From: Epiperipatus broadwayi
Lineage: Eukaryota; Onychophora; Udeonychophora; Euonychophora; Peripatidae
Length of the DNA stretch: 64,000 nucleotides
Reading direction: 5' to 3'
Assembly (NCBI GenBank): GCA_028023455.1
Contig: JAQFVV010000990.1
Span: forward strand, 64,001 to 128,000
This document shows, in pieces, positions 25,758 to 37,224 of this stretch (within the stretch, counting starts at the first letter, position 1; every line of letters begins with the position of its first letter). Under the pieces are notes generated by a model, which saw nothing but the letters and a program-made list of their open reading frames with translations, did no database searches and had not been told where the DNA came from. A program made the translations under genes and the position numbers.

Positions 25758-26079
25758 ATTTCATATCTGTAAACTTGTGAAAACATAACAAAAAAAATAC
25801 AAAAAAAAGAATTTTTTTTTTACTTGAGTACAATCCCATGCTAAAGTTACTAGATAATACATTTAGTGCATACATATAATGAAATTATCGGTTATTAATC
25901 AATATTTTAAACTTAAACAGATATATACCTAAATGAGTATACATCTTGATCAAAATAATGGATATTAGTTTTTTTTTTCATATATATATATATATATAAA
26001 GTGTGTAAATCTATAAAGGGTATATAAAAAATATAAAGGGTATATAAAAAAGTCAAATCCTCACAAGAAAATTAACAAT

Positions 26080-26400
26080 TTAAATAGGATCTGGGGGTTG
26101 TTTAAAGAATGACTCCATTCTGGGATTAAAACAACATCCCAATAGATCATCATCATCATTATCAGTTCTCCAACCATCTTCCTTATATTTCTCTACCCAC
26201 CTGAAAGGAGATTGCTTGGGGTACATTGCTAGGCTTTGTGTGAATTCACTGCCTTCATACAGTATCTCATTCTTTAGCTTGAGGTCTTTGACTTCAAACT
26301 TTGGTTTCTGTTCTGTGACAGATAATGCACTAATATTCTCAATAGGAGTTTTTTCACATGGGATGTCTAAATGCTTTATCTTTTTATTTATATCACTCAC
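26080..26400 (-). pseudogene. Hydrophilic coding remnant, 106 residues, family not recognised
   Basis: The frame begins MSDINKKIKHLDIPCEKT and ends CFNPRMESFFKQPPDPI, with an acidic DNDDDD run before it. Upstream on the same strand (to about 26890) interrupted frames read highly charged sequence, such as TREKIIEKEKNVKFTQGIV, which runs into this frame through a stop. It is therefore part of a longer broken reading frame. No catalytic motif or zinc knuckle is visible. By position it could be a gag-like product of the surrounding element, but no sequence hallmark proves it. Confidence 0.35.
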
Positions 26401-27680
26401 GTTTACTATCCCTTGTGTAAATTTTACATTCTTTTCCTTTTCAATGATCTTTTCTCTAGTAAGTGCTTTTCCTCATTCCTTGCTTTGATTTTGCATTGCT
26501 TGGGATTCGTTCTTTTCCAACCCAATCTGTTCTTCATACAGGGAAAATTTGCTATTTTCATAATCAATCTAACACCTCTGCTTGCTTAAAAAATAGTTTT
26601 CTTTGATTATGGTACTTTCCTGATCGACTTTGGCTTCCCCCTCTTTAAAATTATTTTTAACATCATCTACAGTCTGGCCAACAACTTGCACTACCTCCTG
26701 TCTATTAAGTTTGTTAGCTTGGTAATCACTAGCCAAGTTGCTTTTCTTACTTTCCCTTTTTTTTCTTTTATTTCTGGTACATCTCTTCTCAGTTCTGGAA
26801 TATATGCTGTGATAACATTTTCTTCTTTGGCAGCCATTTGATTTTTTTGCATTAAATTTTCTTTGATTTCATATACACCTGGGTCTCATTTTACGTGATA
26901 GATAGGTTCCTCAGAAAACACATGCAAATGAAATTGCGCAAAAATAGACGTAACTTACCTTGAAAAAGGGAGGATACAGACTGTGATTTTTCAAAAATTG
27001 CATAAAATCAATGTACCAACATAAAATTACTTTAAAATTTGTGCAAAAAAAAAAATAAGAAAATAAAATATGACTAATAAAAAATTTCAAATTTGAAAAA
27101 AATTGATACAAGACAAACTTTTTTTAACTATAATATTTAATTTTATTCTAAACAATATATTTTTATGCATAATTTACAGTAATTTACATTTTTTATACAC
27201 ATTTTAATTATTATCATTATTTGTCAATAAACAGGTACATTTGCAAACTGGTAAAAAATCAGATTCTTCACAAGAGGAAATACAACTAGCACCAACATCA
27301 CTTTCATGTTGTGTTAATGGTTTTCTGGTGTCAAAGTAATTAGTAATTAATCTAACAACTAAAAATTAAATTCTTATTTTTGTCTTTAATTTTTTAATTT
27401 TCAATTTTAATTGTGCCCACTGCTATTACTCACCTTTTAAAAATAAACTTGCGGACACTAAATGATTAATAATTGATTATGTTCTTTTTTAAAAAGCAAA
27501 AACAGAATGTGATTTAAAATGCAAAATTAACATGCACAATGTTTGAACAAATTTACATTATAATCTTGTAAAATTTAATGTGTGTATATATAAAATGTGG
27601 AAATCATGATTTTAATTTCATTATTGCATAAAATCTTACTATTATAAAGCACTGAAAATATTGAAATTACTAGGATGAAA

Positions 27681-27771
27681 GTCGAATTCCAATAATGTGC
27701 TATTACTTTCAATATGACGTAAGTGCATGAAATTTATTATTTAAAATAATAGTGCATTATCAAAGTTCGAC
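27681..27771. repeat. Imperfect 25-bp inverted repeat inside an insertion splitting the coding remnants
   Basis: GTCGAATTCCAATAATGTGC (27681 onward) and, inverted, the block ending GCATTATCAAAGTTCGAC (27771) form arms around a 41-bp centre. They sit near the right edge of a non-coding stretch (about 26890-27800) that separates the two charged coding blocks. Confidence 0.55.
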
Positions 27772-27809
27772 TTCCAGAGAAATGTGAATCGTATAACTTC
27801 AAAATTGTA

Positions 27810-28441
27810 TTAAATAAATCCGCGTAAAAAGAGACCCAAGTGCATTTCATTTCTGATTTTCTTTTGAGTTTCTTCATACTCTTGAAATTTGCTGCCTAAT
27901 TCTACCCCAACTTTATAGACCTTATCTATCAAACCCTTTTCCTGACACTCTACCTGCTCTACTAAGGCCTTAACTTCTTCTTTAATGATAACCTTATCTT
28001 TGTTATTTTCCACTTGACTTTGCTGTAACATTTCCTTGAATTCTCCCTTAACTTCATATTTATTCTGGCAGCTGACTGATAGCCTAATTTCTTTGACTAG
28101 GGCCTCAAATCTTTGCTCCATTTTCTGATCCATTTCCTCCACATCCTCTGCACTTTCATCCCTTTCTTTCGCATCCTTCTAAGTTGTGTCAGCAACCAAT
28201 TCAAATCCTTGCCTTACTCCTTAATCTCCTCTATTGGAACCTGTTCCATTATTTCTGTAACTAAATTCTCTGTCATAGCAACAGTTTTCTGTGCACACTC
28301 ATCTCTATCCTGGCTTATGCTATTTTCCCCTTTGATTTCTTCTGTACTACTGTTGTACTCATTAATCTCCCTTACCGATTTTAACATGATACCACCACCT
28401 TTCATCTCCTTTCCTACTTCTGTCTCTTCCCCATTGCTCAT
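27810..28441 (-). pseudogene. Coiled-coil-like coding remnant in two frames
   Basis: Two minus-strand frames adjoin. The first, 28441-28214, starts MSNGEETEVGKEMKGGG and ends with an acidic QVPIEEIKE. The second, 28142-27810, starts MEEMDQKMEQRFEALVKEI and continues through QQSQVENNKDKVIIKEEV. Heptad-like spacing and very high Glu/Lys content suggest a coiled coil. The frame change between them suggests one ancestral reading frame with an indel. The position, downstream of a primer-site-like sequence on the same strand, suggests a gag-like protein, but I do not recognise the family. Confidence 0.35.
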
Positions 28442-28449
28442 TACTTCTG

Positions 28450-29285
28450 TTTTTCTGTTTATTCTGTTATCCTCTACAATCCTTTCAAAAAATATATTTT
28501 TTTTTGCACCTAATAAATATTTGATTTTTTTACTTTATTACACTTCCAATATGGCTATTTGCTGCTCTCCCCCCTTCAGGAATGACACATTCACTTTCAT
28601 CCCAGCTCTATGCCTAACTTACTGATATATTTATAAGCTCACACCTTCATCTTGATGCCCATCCAACATATAAGAATAAAAAAAAACTGTTTGTCTCCCT
28701 CTTTTTTTTTATTTAATAAAATATACAACAATTTTTTTTAAAACATTCCTTTTCCTTTTTTTTAGATTTAATAAAGTATATGAAAATTTAAAAAATCTTT
28801 TTTATCATATATATATATAAAGTATAACACATAATATTTTAATATTAAAATGAATTAATAAAAACTTCACTCACCCCCGGTCTCTTCTTCCATCTATTTT
28901 TATGATATAATCAAATAGCTAATGCTTATGACCTAATTCCGTTTACCAGTCTGCACCAATTTCAAACCTTTAACTTTTGGTTAGTTTGACCTTATTTTTT
29001 TTATTACATATATTTCTTACTCATTTTAAATCACTCCAATTCATAAAATACTTTGATAAAACAATGAGACCCTCCCATTTTCTTTTAACTAAATTTCTTT
29101 TCTCTGCTCCCTGATGACAAATTTATAAGAGGATGATTTATAACTTGTTTAATCATCCTTGGGCACCAATCACCAGTGAGCAGGAAAGACTTTCACAAAA
29201 TATTTAATAAAATTTATATCTATTTTTTTTTGCTATATACACATAAAAATCGATTTCTCAGGGTATGTAGATGTTTATATCGAAA
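28450..29285. other. Non-coding leader-like stretch of the putative LTR element
   Basis: AT-rich sequence between the primer-site-like string and the first coding remnant on the minus strand. No feature is recognised. Confidence 0.35.
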
Positions 29286-29532
29286 CCCCACATTGGGTGC
29301 CAAACATGGAAAAAAATTCTTTGTACCAGTCAAAACATGTTTATCCATCTAACATGAAAATGTACTTCAAACCCAGACAAGCCCGAGATTTAGGTCAGGG
29401 ATCAACCTGGATTCAAACCCACTCTCTAAGCCCCAGATCAAACACCTAATGGATGGCATATGAGAATTAATTCTTAAGTTCAGCCCACTAGCAGAGCAGA
29501 GAAGACAATGAGACTCATGGACTTATGTATGG

Positions 29533-29742
29533 ACCAATGAACATACGTTCAATTGGGAAAATACAAAAATATTGGATAAAGAAGAAAAGGTACAAAGAAG
29601 AAAATTTAAAGAAGCTGCTCACATGACAATGGCAAAAAATCCCATAAGCCAACCTAGTGTGACTATACATAATGTATGGAAATCACTAATCAACTTTGCT
29701 CTGAGGAAAAAGTGGAGAAATCAGGAGGAACCTCATAGATAA
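29533..29742 (+). pseudogene. C-terminal 69 residues of a PLE protein
   Basis: The frame reads TNEHTFNWENTKILDKEEK, then RKFKEAAHMTMAKN, and ends at a TAA. The pattern H-x-F-x-W-x-x-T-x-I-L-D-x-E ... R-x-x-KEA-x-x-I is the region just after the GIY-YIG nuclease in PLE proteins, where a conserved Glu is expected. It is open to its natural stop but lacks everything upstream, consistent with 5' truncation during insertion. The same tail type is read at 10.5 and 13.9 kb in more diverged form. Confidence 0.7.
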
Positions 29743-29773
29743 GTATATGAAATTACTACATACTGTTGCCTTT

Positions 29774-29862
29774 GGCAGGATGGCTCAGTTGGTTAGAGCG
29801 TTACCTTAAATTTCAATAATCAAGAATCTAAGGACCCAGGTTCGAATCCCATGCTAGTACTG
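29774..29862 (+). other. tRNA-like segment with A and B boxes
   Basis: GGATGGCTCAGTTGGTTAG matches a D-arm/A box and GGTTCGAATCC matches a T-arm/B box. The anticodon arm is abnormal: CCTTA/TAAGG encloses a loop of about 20 nt. It is therefore a tRNA-derived SINE head or pseudogene, not a functional tRNA. It sits between a PLE stop codon and a PLE-type terminal hairpin. Confidence 0.7.
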
Positions 29863-29884
29863 TCACTGGTCAGGCCAGCAACAC

Positions 29885-29919
29885 CTGAAGAAGAGGGGAG
29901 AAAAATACCTCTCGAAACG
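29885..29919 (+). ncRNA. Hammerhead-like hairpin motif at a PLE 3' end
   Basis: CTGAAGAA is followed by GAGGGG, a 9-nt loop, CCTCTC and GAAACG. The stem is six pairs with one G-U. It resembles the hammerhead core CTGANGA/stem II/GAAA but with one extra A before the stem, and no stem III is evident. Activity is doubtful. Confidence 0.55.
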
Positions 29920-29920
29920 T

Positions 29921-30071
29921 TGTGCATATACTAACCTGTTTGCTGTGATATTACTAACAGTTAGTGCATATACTAACCTGTTTGCTGTGATATTATTAAC
30001 ATTTGTTTGCTGTGATATTACTAACAGTTGGTGCATATACTAACCTGTTTGCTGTGATATTACTAACAGTT
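29921..30071 (+). repeat. Short tandem tail, ~41-bp unit
   Basis: The unit GTGCATATACTAACCTG ... GCTGTGATATTACTAACAG begins at about 29921, 29961 and 30029, with a partial unit at about 30002. It looks like a retroelement tail repeat. Confidence 0.75.
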
Positions 30072-32801
30072 GAATGCATTTGGAATATTTAACTAAAAAA
30101 TTAAACTTTTCTAAAGACATTCAACACACATATTAGATGATGGAAATAGTCCAATATAAAAATACAGATATATATTAACAATTTAATACTAGAGATGTTC
30201 CCATAATAAAATCTAATATATTTAATTAAAAGGGGCATTACTAATGAGTAGTTATAATCAATTAGTGAATTGGACTGATTTAATAATGAGAGAGAAACTG
30301 ATATATGATGAATTAGTAATATATTTATTGACAATTAATTATATTTTGATATAAACCATAATTAAGCATTAGATAATGCATGCAGGCATGTTATTTATTA
30401 AGCACCATTACTCTAGGCAATTGTACAAACAGTAATTGATGTTTGGATTAAATGAATTTGTGGCTATCATTTAATGAAGCTAAATATTATGGTATATAAT
30501 AAATCACTACATTTCCCTTATTAGTTATGCCATTTTGTAATCAATTCGAGTGGCTATTATACATGTAATCAAACCAAGTCTAGAGTGAAGCTTAATAATA
30601 CATCTGATTATGACAAATTTATATATTAAATATGGGTGTATAAAGCATCCCAGATAGCTTTACATTGAACAAGTTTTCAAGAATGCTTTGGTTCAATGCC
30701 AAAGACTGCATATTAGGGAGGTAGAGTTGGCTATAAAGATTTTACTAATATGCTACACACAAATAAATATAATAAAGTGGCTCTGTTGATGGATGAATAG
30801 ATTTTAGGGTTATCATGACCACCACTGTTTTACCCAATGACCGATCATCCTGCTATTAAAAGAGAACCTTGATTTGGTTTATAAGACGTGAGGGGATTAT
30901 GTGCCAATCTGGCCCTTAGCTCAGACTTAGCTACTGCACTACCCTAAATAGGAATATGGGCTGGACTCATCATGGTTCCATCTTAATATAGATCAAAACA
31001 GCAAAATAATAAAATATTAATAAATTTTATACCGCCAAGCCGAAGTACATTATAAATTAAATACCATACATTATGGGAACACTAGTATATCAGCCTGATC
31101 AAAAGAGCCCACTCTTCTGTAGCATAAAAAATACATATATGCTACTGATGGGAATATATATATATATATAAACTTCACTTTATCCTGTTCAATCTATACT
31201 GATGGGAATATATATATATATATAAACTTCACTTTATCCTGTTCAATCTTTTCAGTTATCTGTAATTAATAAGCTCTTAAGGGGAAAGTATATTTAAGGG
31301 ACTTACAAAATACTTTAATAAGAAAAATATACTTATGGTTACACTCCAGGCTAGTTTAATTTTTAGTAACATAATAATTAAAGATTGCAAATTTGGATTT
31401 ATAAGCCACATTTTATATTTATATTAATTAATGTACAAATGACAAAATAACAATGAGCACAAAAGGGTCGCCATTATTTATAAAATAGGGTTTTGAAACA
31501 GGGCACTAAATCATGCTATAATAAATACTAATATGAGAATTTTAAATAATATCTTATAAAAACATATTTTGTAACTAAATGCATGCTGTTTCAAAATATA
31601 GGCATAATTAATAAGAATTAAAATAAGCAAAAGAAAAGTAAATATACTTGAAGTGATTAAGTTATATAGCAAAACATTAAATTAATAAAGAAATTTAGCA
31701 AAAGTAAGTCATTTATAGTATTCAAATATTATATGACAATTTAGACAGAGTTTACACCAATATGATTAGCTAACCTGATTTTGAAAAAATAATGATCATT
31801 TCCAATTTTACACAGAGCTGTGTGATTTTTAATTGATATTAAAACAGTCCTCATATAATTGGACTGAAGATACTTGAGCTGGAATGAAGGTGAGTTCTTT
31901 TAGTGGATTATGGCATCTTCTATTTAGTTGGGAGATGATTTAAGATGCTATTCCTATATAGATGGGCTGAGGTGCTTGAATTGGAATGAAGGTGAGTTCT
32001 TTTTAGCAGCTTATGACATCTTCTATTTGTTATAAGCTTGTTAGGGAAATGTTGATTGTTGCTTTGGCCTTGGGTGGATCAAACTGTGATGTTCCATCAT
32101 GAGAAAGGCAGCAAATTCTTGCCTGTCTAGCAGGACATGGAGAAATTAAACAATTTTCAGCTTGGATAGTAACAGCTCTTCAAAGAAATGTGGAGGGTTT
32201 TTTTGGTTTAAAATATAGCCTATTTATACATTTCCACCTACCAAGCCTTAACACTTTTGGAATTTCATTTGCCTCAGGACCAATTGACTTTTAATTAAAC
32301 AAAATCATATAATCTGATTTTCTTCTACTGATAAAGTGTCTAAGGTGTTATGTTTAATTTATTTTTAAAAAAAATTGATTAAATATATAAATTATATAAT
32401 TTTGATTCCGATTTCATTAATTAAATTCCTTTTCTAGGTGTTATAAATTGTTAAGGCCTAGCAGATAGTAACGGTATTCTGATTTAATGATAAAGTCTTT
32501 GGTGCAAACAAATTCAATCAATAAACTAGAATTTACTTTTACCCAATACAGGTAGGGTCATTAATTGATTTCTTATTTACAACAAAATTTTCATTTTTAA
32601 TTTTAACTGATGATTTTTATTTTAACTTGATATAAATAACTTTTAACATATTTGTTTTTACAAAAAAAAACAAAAAACAAATTGGACAGATTTAAAAAAA
32701 TACTTTAGTTTCAGTTATATCTATAAAACATTAAATCAGAAAACCGTAAACATATTTTAAAGAAAACATTTTAGACTATTTTTATTTAATCTTATATATA
32801 T

Positions 32802-32925
32802 ATATATAGATTTGAGAAAGAGGACGCTCTGAGGAAGGTACTTGATATTGTACTGAAACGTCAGCATTTAGCTTTTTCACTACACGGAATATCCCGCAAA
32901 TAGTAATAATAATATGACATATATA
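32802..32925 (+). mobile_element. Small PLE-type terminal piece inserted in (TA)n, with empty site in copy A
   Basis: Copy A at about 25408-25435 has only (TA)n followed by AATGAATCATTATACCAT. Copy B has (TA)n, about 125 bp, a second (TA)n, then GTGAATCATTATACCAT. The insert carries CTGAGGAA, stem GGTAC/GTACT with an 8-nt loop, and GAAACG (32829-32860). Confidence 0.75.
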
Positions 32926-33799
32926 TATGTGAATCATTATACCATCATTTCATGGTTTAAATTATCCATCCACATACGAATATATTACAAATATAACATT
33001 CAGAATTGACTTATACATTAATAAAACATTTTATAACAAATTATGAGTATTTCTACGTTATAATTTTATCAATCCTGATTAATTATAGGATACTTTCATA
33101 TGTAAATGGATGATGCCATTCAAGCGGTCATGATAGAAAATTTTACCGTTCAACTTATATATCACATTTTAACATTTAGAATAGGTTCAAAACTAGTTCA
33201 GATGAGTAGGTCATTAGGTTAATGGTGAAACAGAAAGTGGGCTGGGAAGTTTTCATTTTAATATAAAAATTCTCAATCTTATTAAATAAAAGGAGACATA
33301 TTTTTATAAAAGAAATGAATATCATATTTCTATACAATCTGAATTGTCTTTAATATTGTCTGATCAACACAAATCCCACAATGTTTTAATTGATTTAAAA
33401 ATCCTTCCTTGATTTTGTAGATATTAGTAGCATTAAAGTTTTATCCAAATTTGAAGTTTAATATTTATAATTCGAATTGTATGTAATATTGAAAATAAAG
33501 AAAATTTTCTTTATTATTTTTGATAAAGTCAAATGAACGGCAGTTTTAATGGAGTTAACAAATTTTAATTAATACATTTCAGCTTCAAAATTAATCTATT
33601 GATAATAAAAACAATATTAATTGATAAGATATTTTAGTATAGCATCAAATTATTAAATATCAATATTTCCAAAGATCAATACAAACTTTTCTTGTTCATT
33701 TCCAGAACCTACTTTTCTACAAAATTACACCTTTATTTTGACATTGTCTAATAACTTGCTTCTTGTAAGCTCTCTGAACTCTCAGTTCTCTGCAGTCTT

Positions 33800-34215
33800 T
33801 ATATATATATATAAGACATATTTTGGGGGTTCATCCGTGTTAAAAAAATTAAATATTGATATACCAATGACGATGTTTCAACTTAATCACACACATCATC
33901 CACTGGGTGATAACAAGTAGAAAGATGGTTGTAGAGGTGCTACAATCACTGATTTGAAAAAAAAAAAAAACATTAAAGTTCCACCAATAGTAAAAATGTT
34001 AAATTAAGGATGTTTTTAATGTTTTTTTTTTTTTTCAAATCAGTGATTGTAGTGCTTCTACAACCATCTTTCTACCTTTTATCACCGAGTGGATGACTTG
34101 TGTGATCAAGTCGAAATGTTGGTATATCAATATTTAAATTTTTTGTATGATGAACCTGCAAAATATATCTTTTATATATGCAACCCGTGAAAATCTTTGT
34201 ATTAACATATATATT
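33800..34215 (-). mobile_element. Severely truncated PLE copy with inverted ends
   Basis: It is related to the 2.0-3.0 kb PLE: the same ends (GGTTCATCCGTGTTAAAA on the left, GATGAACCTGCAAAATAT on the right) and the same last piece of the nuclease gene (CCACCAATAGTAAAAATG near 33980). Everything upstream is deleted, leaving two inverted arms around a poly-T/poly-A centre. The right arm keeps GACTTG/CAAGTC and GAAATG. TA tracts flank it. Confidence 0.75.
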
Positions 34216-34219
34216 TCGT

Positions 34220-37200
34220 CTATAGTTTTCTTTATATTAGCATGAACTTCTTAAATAAATAAGTTATCTTACTAAAATAATTGATTCTTCCTTTAGATGA
34301 TCAAATCATATTAGTAAATTAACAGCAGAATAAACTGATTTAAAGTAACACAAACATAAACCAAAAACATAAAGATAAGCAGAAATAAAAATGCTATTCC
34401 ATCGACAACTACCTTTTTTATATGCAAAAAAACATATTGTAGGTGATGTTGTTGTTTTTATTTTTATTGACATCACATTTCTATGGCAATCCCAAAAATT
34501 TTCTTCTACTATTAAATCCAACAGCTTTCTTAGTTTTAAAGTCCAATTTTAACAATAATAATGATAGTAATAATAATAATAATAAAATATTTAACTTTAA
34601 TATCAAAAAAATTAATAATAATACACATATATTCATTCCACATTTACATATGTTGTGAAAACAAAAACAGATTCTTACAACATTATTTATATTTCATAAT
34701 CTGAACATATAAACAGTAATGAGCACAATAAATCAAAAGTATCAAAGAGTAATGTAATCAAATTAAAATTTCATTAAAATTAAAAAAAAAAAAATCAAAA
34801 CTATTTGTAACTAAATAATAATAATGTATTGTTTTAAAATAAAATTTTCAAATTATTAATATCCTAGCAACATATTTACGTATGAAACCGCTTCTCTTTT
34901 AAAAATGAAAGAGAAAAACAAATACACATAAAGTTCAGATTTTAAACTTAACTTAGAACACCAAACAAAAATTAATTCAGATTTCTACCCTTACAATATA
35001 TATATAATCTTTAAATACAAGTACATTTTCTATACTGAACTTAATGTAATGAGAAGCTTCAGATTTTTAATGAAATGGATGGTTGGATAATTGGAGGGTG
35101 GAGAATATTAAAGCCTGTCCATTAAAGTTTGAAAATTTTTTATCTTAATATAAACTGAACACTGACTATATATATATGGACCAACTGATGAGTAATGGTT
35201 CAGCACGTGATAAGTATAATGGCCATAAGTTATCTTTTTCACATATATGTGGTCATGTGTGTCAGTTGTATAGGATGGAATGGATAACTATAGGGAGATT
35301 GAAAGTTTATGTTCAAATCCATTCTTTATATATATATATATATTGCATATTTATTATCATAATGTTTAATGATTATATGTCTATATTAACAATATTTATA
35401 ATTCTAAGATTATCAATGATTTAGAAATAAGCAGACTATAAAAACTAATAAAATCGTTAAATGTATAACGATTTCATTTACAATAAACTTTCTGTTCCAA
35501 CTATAAAGTGAAAAACTCGAGATTTTTTACTTAGAAATAATAATCTATTTTAGACTAATTCAATTACAATAAAAAAGAAATAATATTAAGATTTATTTGG
35601 ATAAGCTACATAAAATTTCAAAGTACAATAAATATGTTTTAGAATATTTATGAAAAAGTGTAATAGCGTTATATTAAAATGAATATTTCGATTCAGATAA
35701 TGTCTATTGAAATTTTTTTTAAAGACTTCATAATAATAAATCAATCAAAATATATATCTAAATGACTGAAATTAATTTAACGATTTCGTTAACTTAATCC
35801 TTACAATTGACATACTTAATATCTCATTAAAAATGTAATAAGACAATTTCCAAATTGATACATTTGTAAATAACATCATCAAGATAAAAGCTTCTTCCTT
35901 TACATTTATTTAAATTCCAGATTATATTTAATTAATCTACATTAATATCCTTTACATTTTCTGAGTAGAAAATATTTAAATGCCATCAGTATGAATATAA
36001 ATATTCAAAACTGAGTTAATTATCTGCAGAAACATTTATAATAATAACAAATAATAAACAGCCACTCTTAAATGAATATGGTTAATTTTAACAAAAAAAA
36101 AAGGAGATAAAAAGTGAAAAAAAAAAACTACTATAGAAAAGAGTTTCGCAATGACTATACAAATCAATCTATGTACCATAAATATGTTCACACATATAAA
36201 AAGCGGGGCCATTTTTCTTTTTACCTGATATTTTGTGATATCTTAATTTCTTCATCACAAGTTTTTTTTAAAAAATACTTTAACATCAATTCTCTGTTGT
36301 ATTTTTCCCAATAAAAGCAATTGATATTAAACTTCTTACAAATATTTTTGAGATAATCATTATAAAGTTACCTGAAAGCCATGCATTGTTTACTGTTCTT
36401 TTAAATCTTCAATCAAGTGCAGATTTGATATTACAATAGTAGACTGTATAGCATCCCAATCAGCAAGTTGAAAAATATATTGATTGTATTTATGATCTTG
36501 CTATTGTATTTTTAAAATTTTATGGATATTGTTTCAATGAAATTTCTCTAATACCTATGTCTTGTGCAGATATGGTCCCAAATTTCCCTTCTATACTATA
36601 AATAAAATAAAATAATATCTCTATAAACGACCAAATTAGTTGCAGTAATGCTATGCGATGAAATATTCTATCTTTTAATTTCTTAAAAGCAGTAGCAGCA
36701 CATTGGAATTTCTGTTGCACCCTAGACAAATAAGTTCATTTAAATTGATAACCATCCAAGCTAAAAATTGCGGAATTTTTCTTTCTTATTGGCTGATAAA
36801 AAAAACTAGAGTTTTGCGAACTTCAGTTTCTTTCTGAGTGATTATAAAGCAAAAAATAAGTCTACTATAATTGGACTTTGAAACTAGTATTGATGACAGG
36901 TTCACTTATTAGTATATTACAGAATTTCATAAAGAGCGAATTTTAAGTGAAAAACATTTTTACTGTCATATGTGAAACTAAAAAGCAGTTTTATAAAGAG
37001 AAATGTATTTCAAAAGTGGTGTAACTCACAACATATTTTATAAAGTAAATGCAAATGGATCAGCGTACCTGTTTTAAGTTCTTGGAATTTTTTTAAAACT
37101 TCATTGTATCTTGAAGATTATATCGTATTTATGCAGTTTATATATTTTACTTATATGTATAAATTTTAATGGTAAATACAATATTATAGTTTAAATTCTT

Positions 37201-37220
37201 TTGTAGCGCTTTCGATTACA
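34220..37220. other. AT-rich intronic sequence, nothing recognised
   Basis: Short frames here (34306-34658, 35176-35424, 36114-36314, 36520-36729) are low-complexity or without a domain. No RNA gene, repeat edge or splice-bounded exon could be supported. Confidence 0.45.
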
Positions 37221-37224
37221 TGGT

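Larger units (their letters stand above)
25758..29321 (-). mobile_element. Putative internal region of a decayed LTR-type element
   Basis: It lies between the two LTR-like copies. On the minus strand, about 15-20 nt after the end of copy B, the string TTTGGCACCCAATGTGGGG (about 29286-29304) resembles the primer-binding-site pattern TGGCxCCCAAxGTGGGG of LTR elements. Downstream on the same strand come charged, coiled-coil-like coding remnants (28441-27810, then about 26890-26080) separated by an insertion. No RT, protease or integrase motif is seen. Assignment to the LTR class is tentative. Confidence 0.4.
29525..30165 (+). mobile_element. PLE 3' end inserted in copy B
   Basis: In order: a coding tail (29533-29742), a tRNA-like segment (29774-29862), a hairpin motif ending GAAACG (29885-29919), and about four copies of a ~41-bp unit (GTGCATATACTAACCTG...) up to 30071. 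Copy A lacks all of this. The left edge follows ACTTATGTATGG. The right edge is only bracketed by the return of homology to copy A near 30165. Confidence 0.65.
29322..33255 (-). repeat. Copy B of the ~3-kb LTR-like repeat, with two PLE insertions
   Basis: It aligns with copy A across 29322-29525, 30165-31150 and 31270-33255. It is interrupted by a PLE 3' end at about 29525-30165 and a small PLE terminal piece at 32802-32925, neither of which is in copy A. At 31143-31255 a ~57-bp block containing (TA)n and ACTTCACTTTATCCTG is duplicated in tandem. TG and CA bracket the copy (TGTACCAGTC ... GTTTTCA). Confidence 0.5.
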
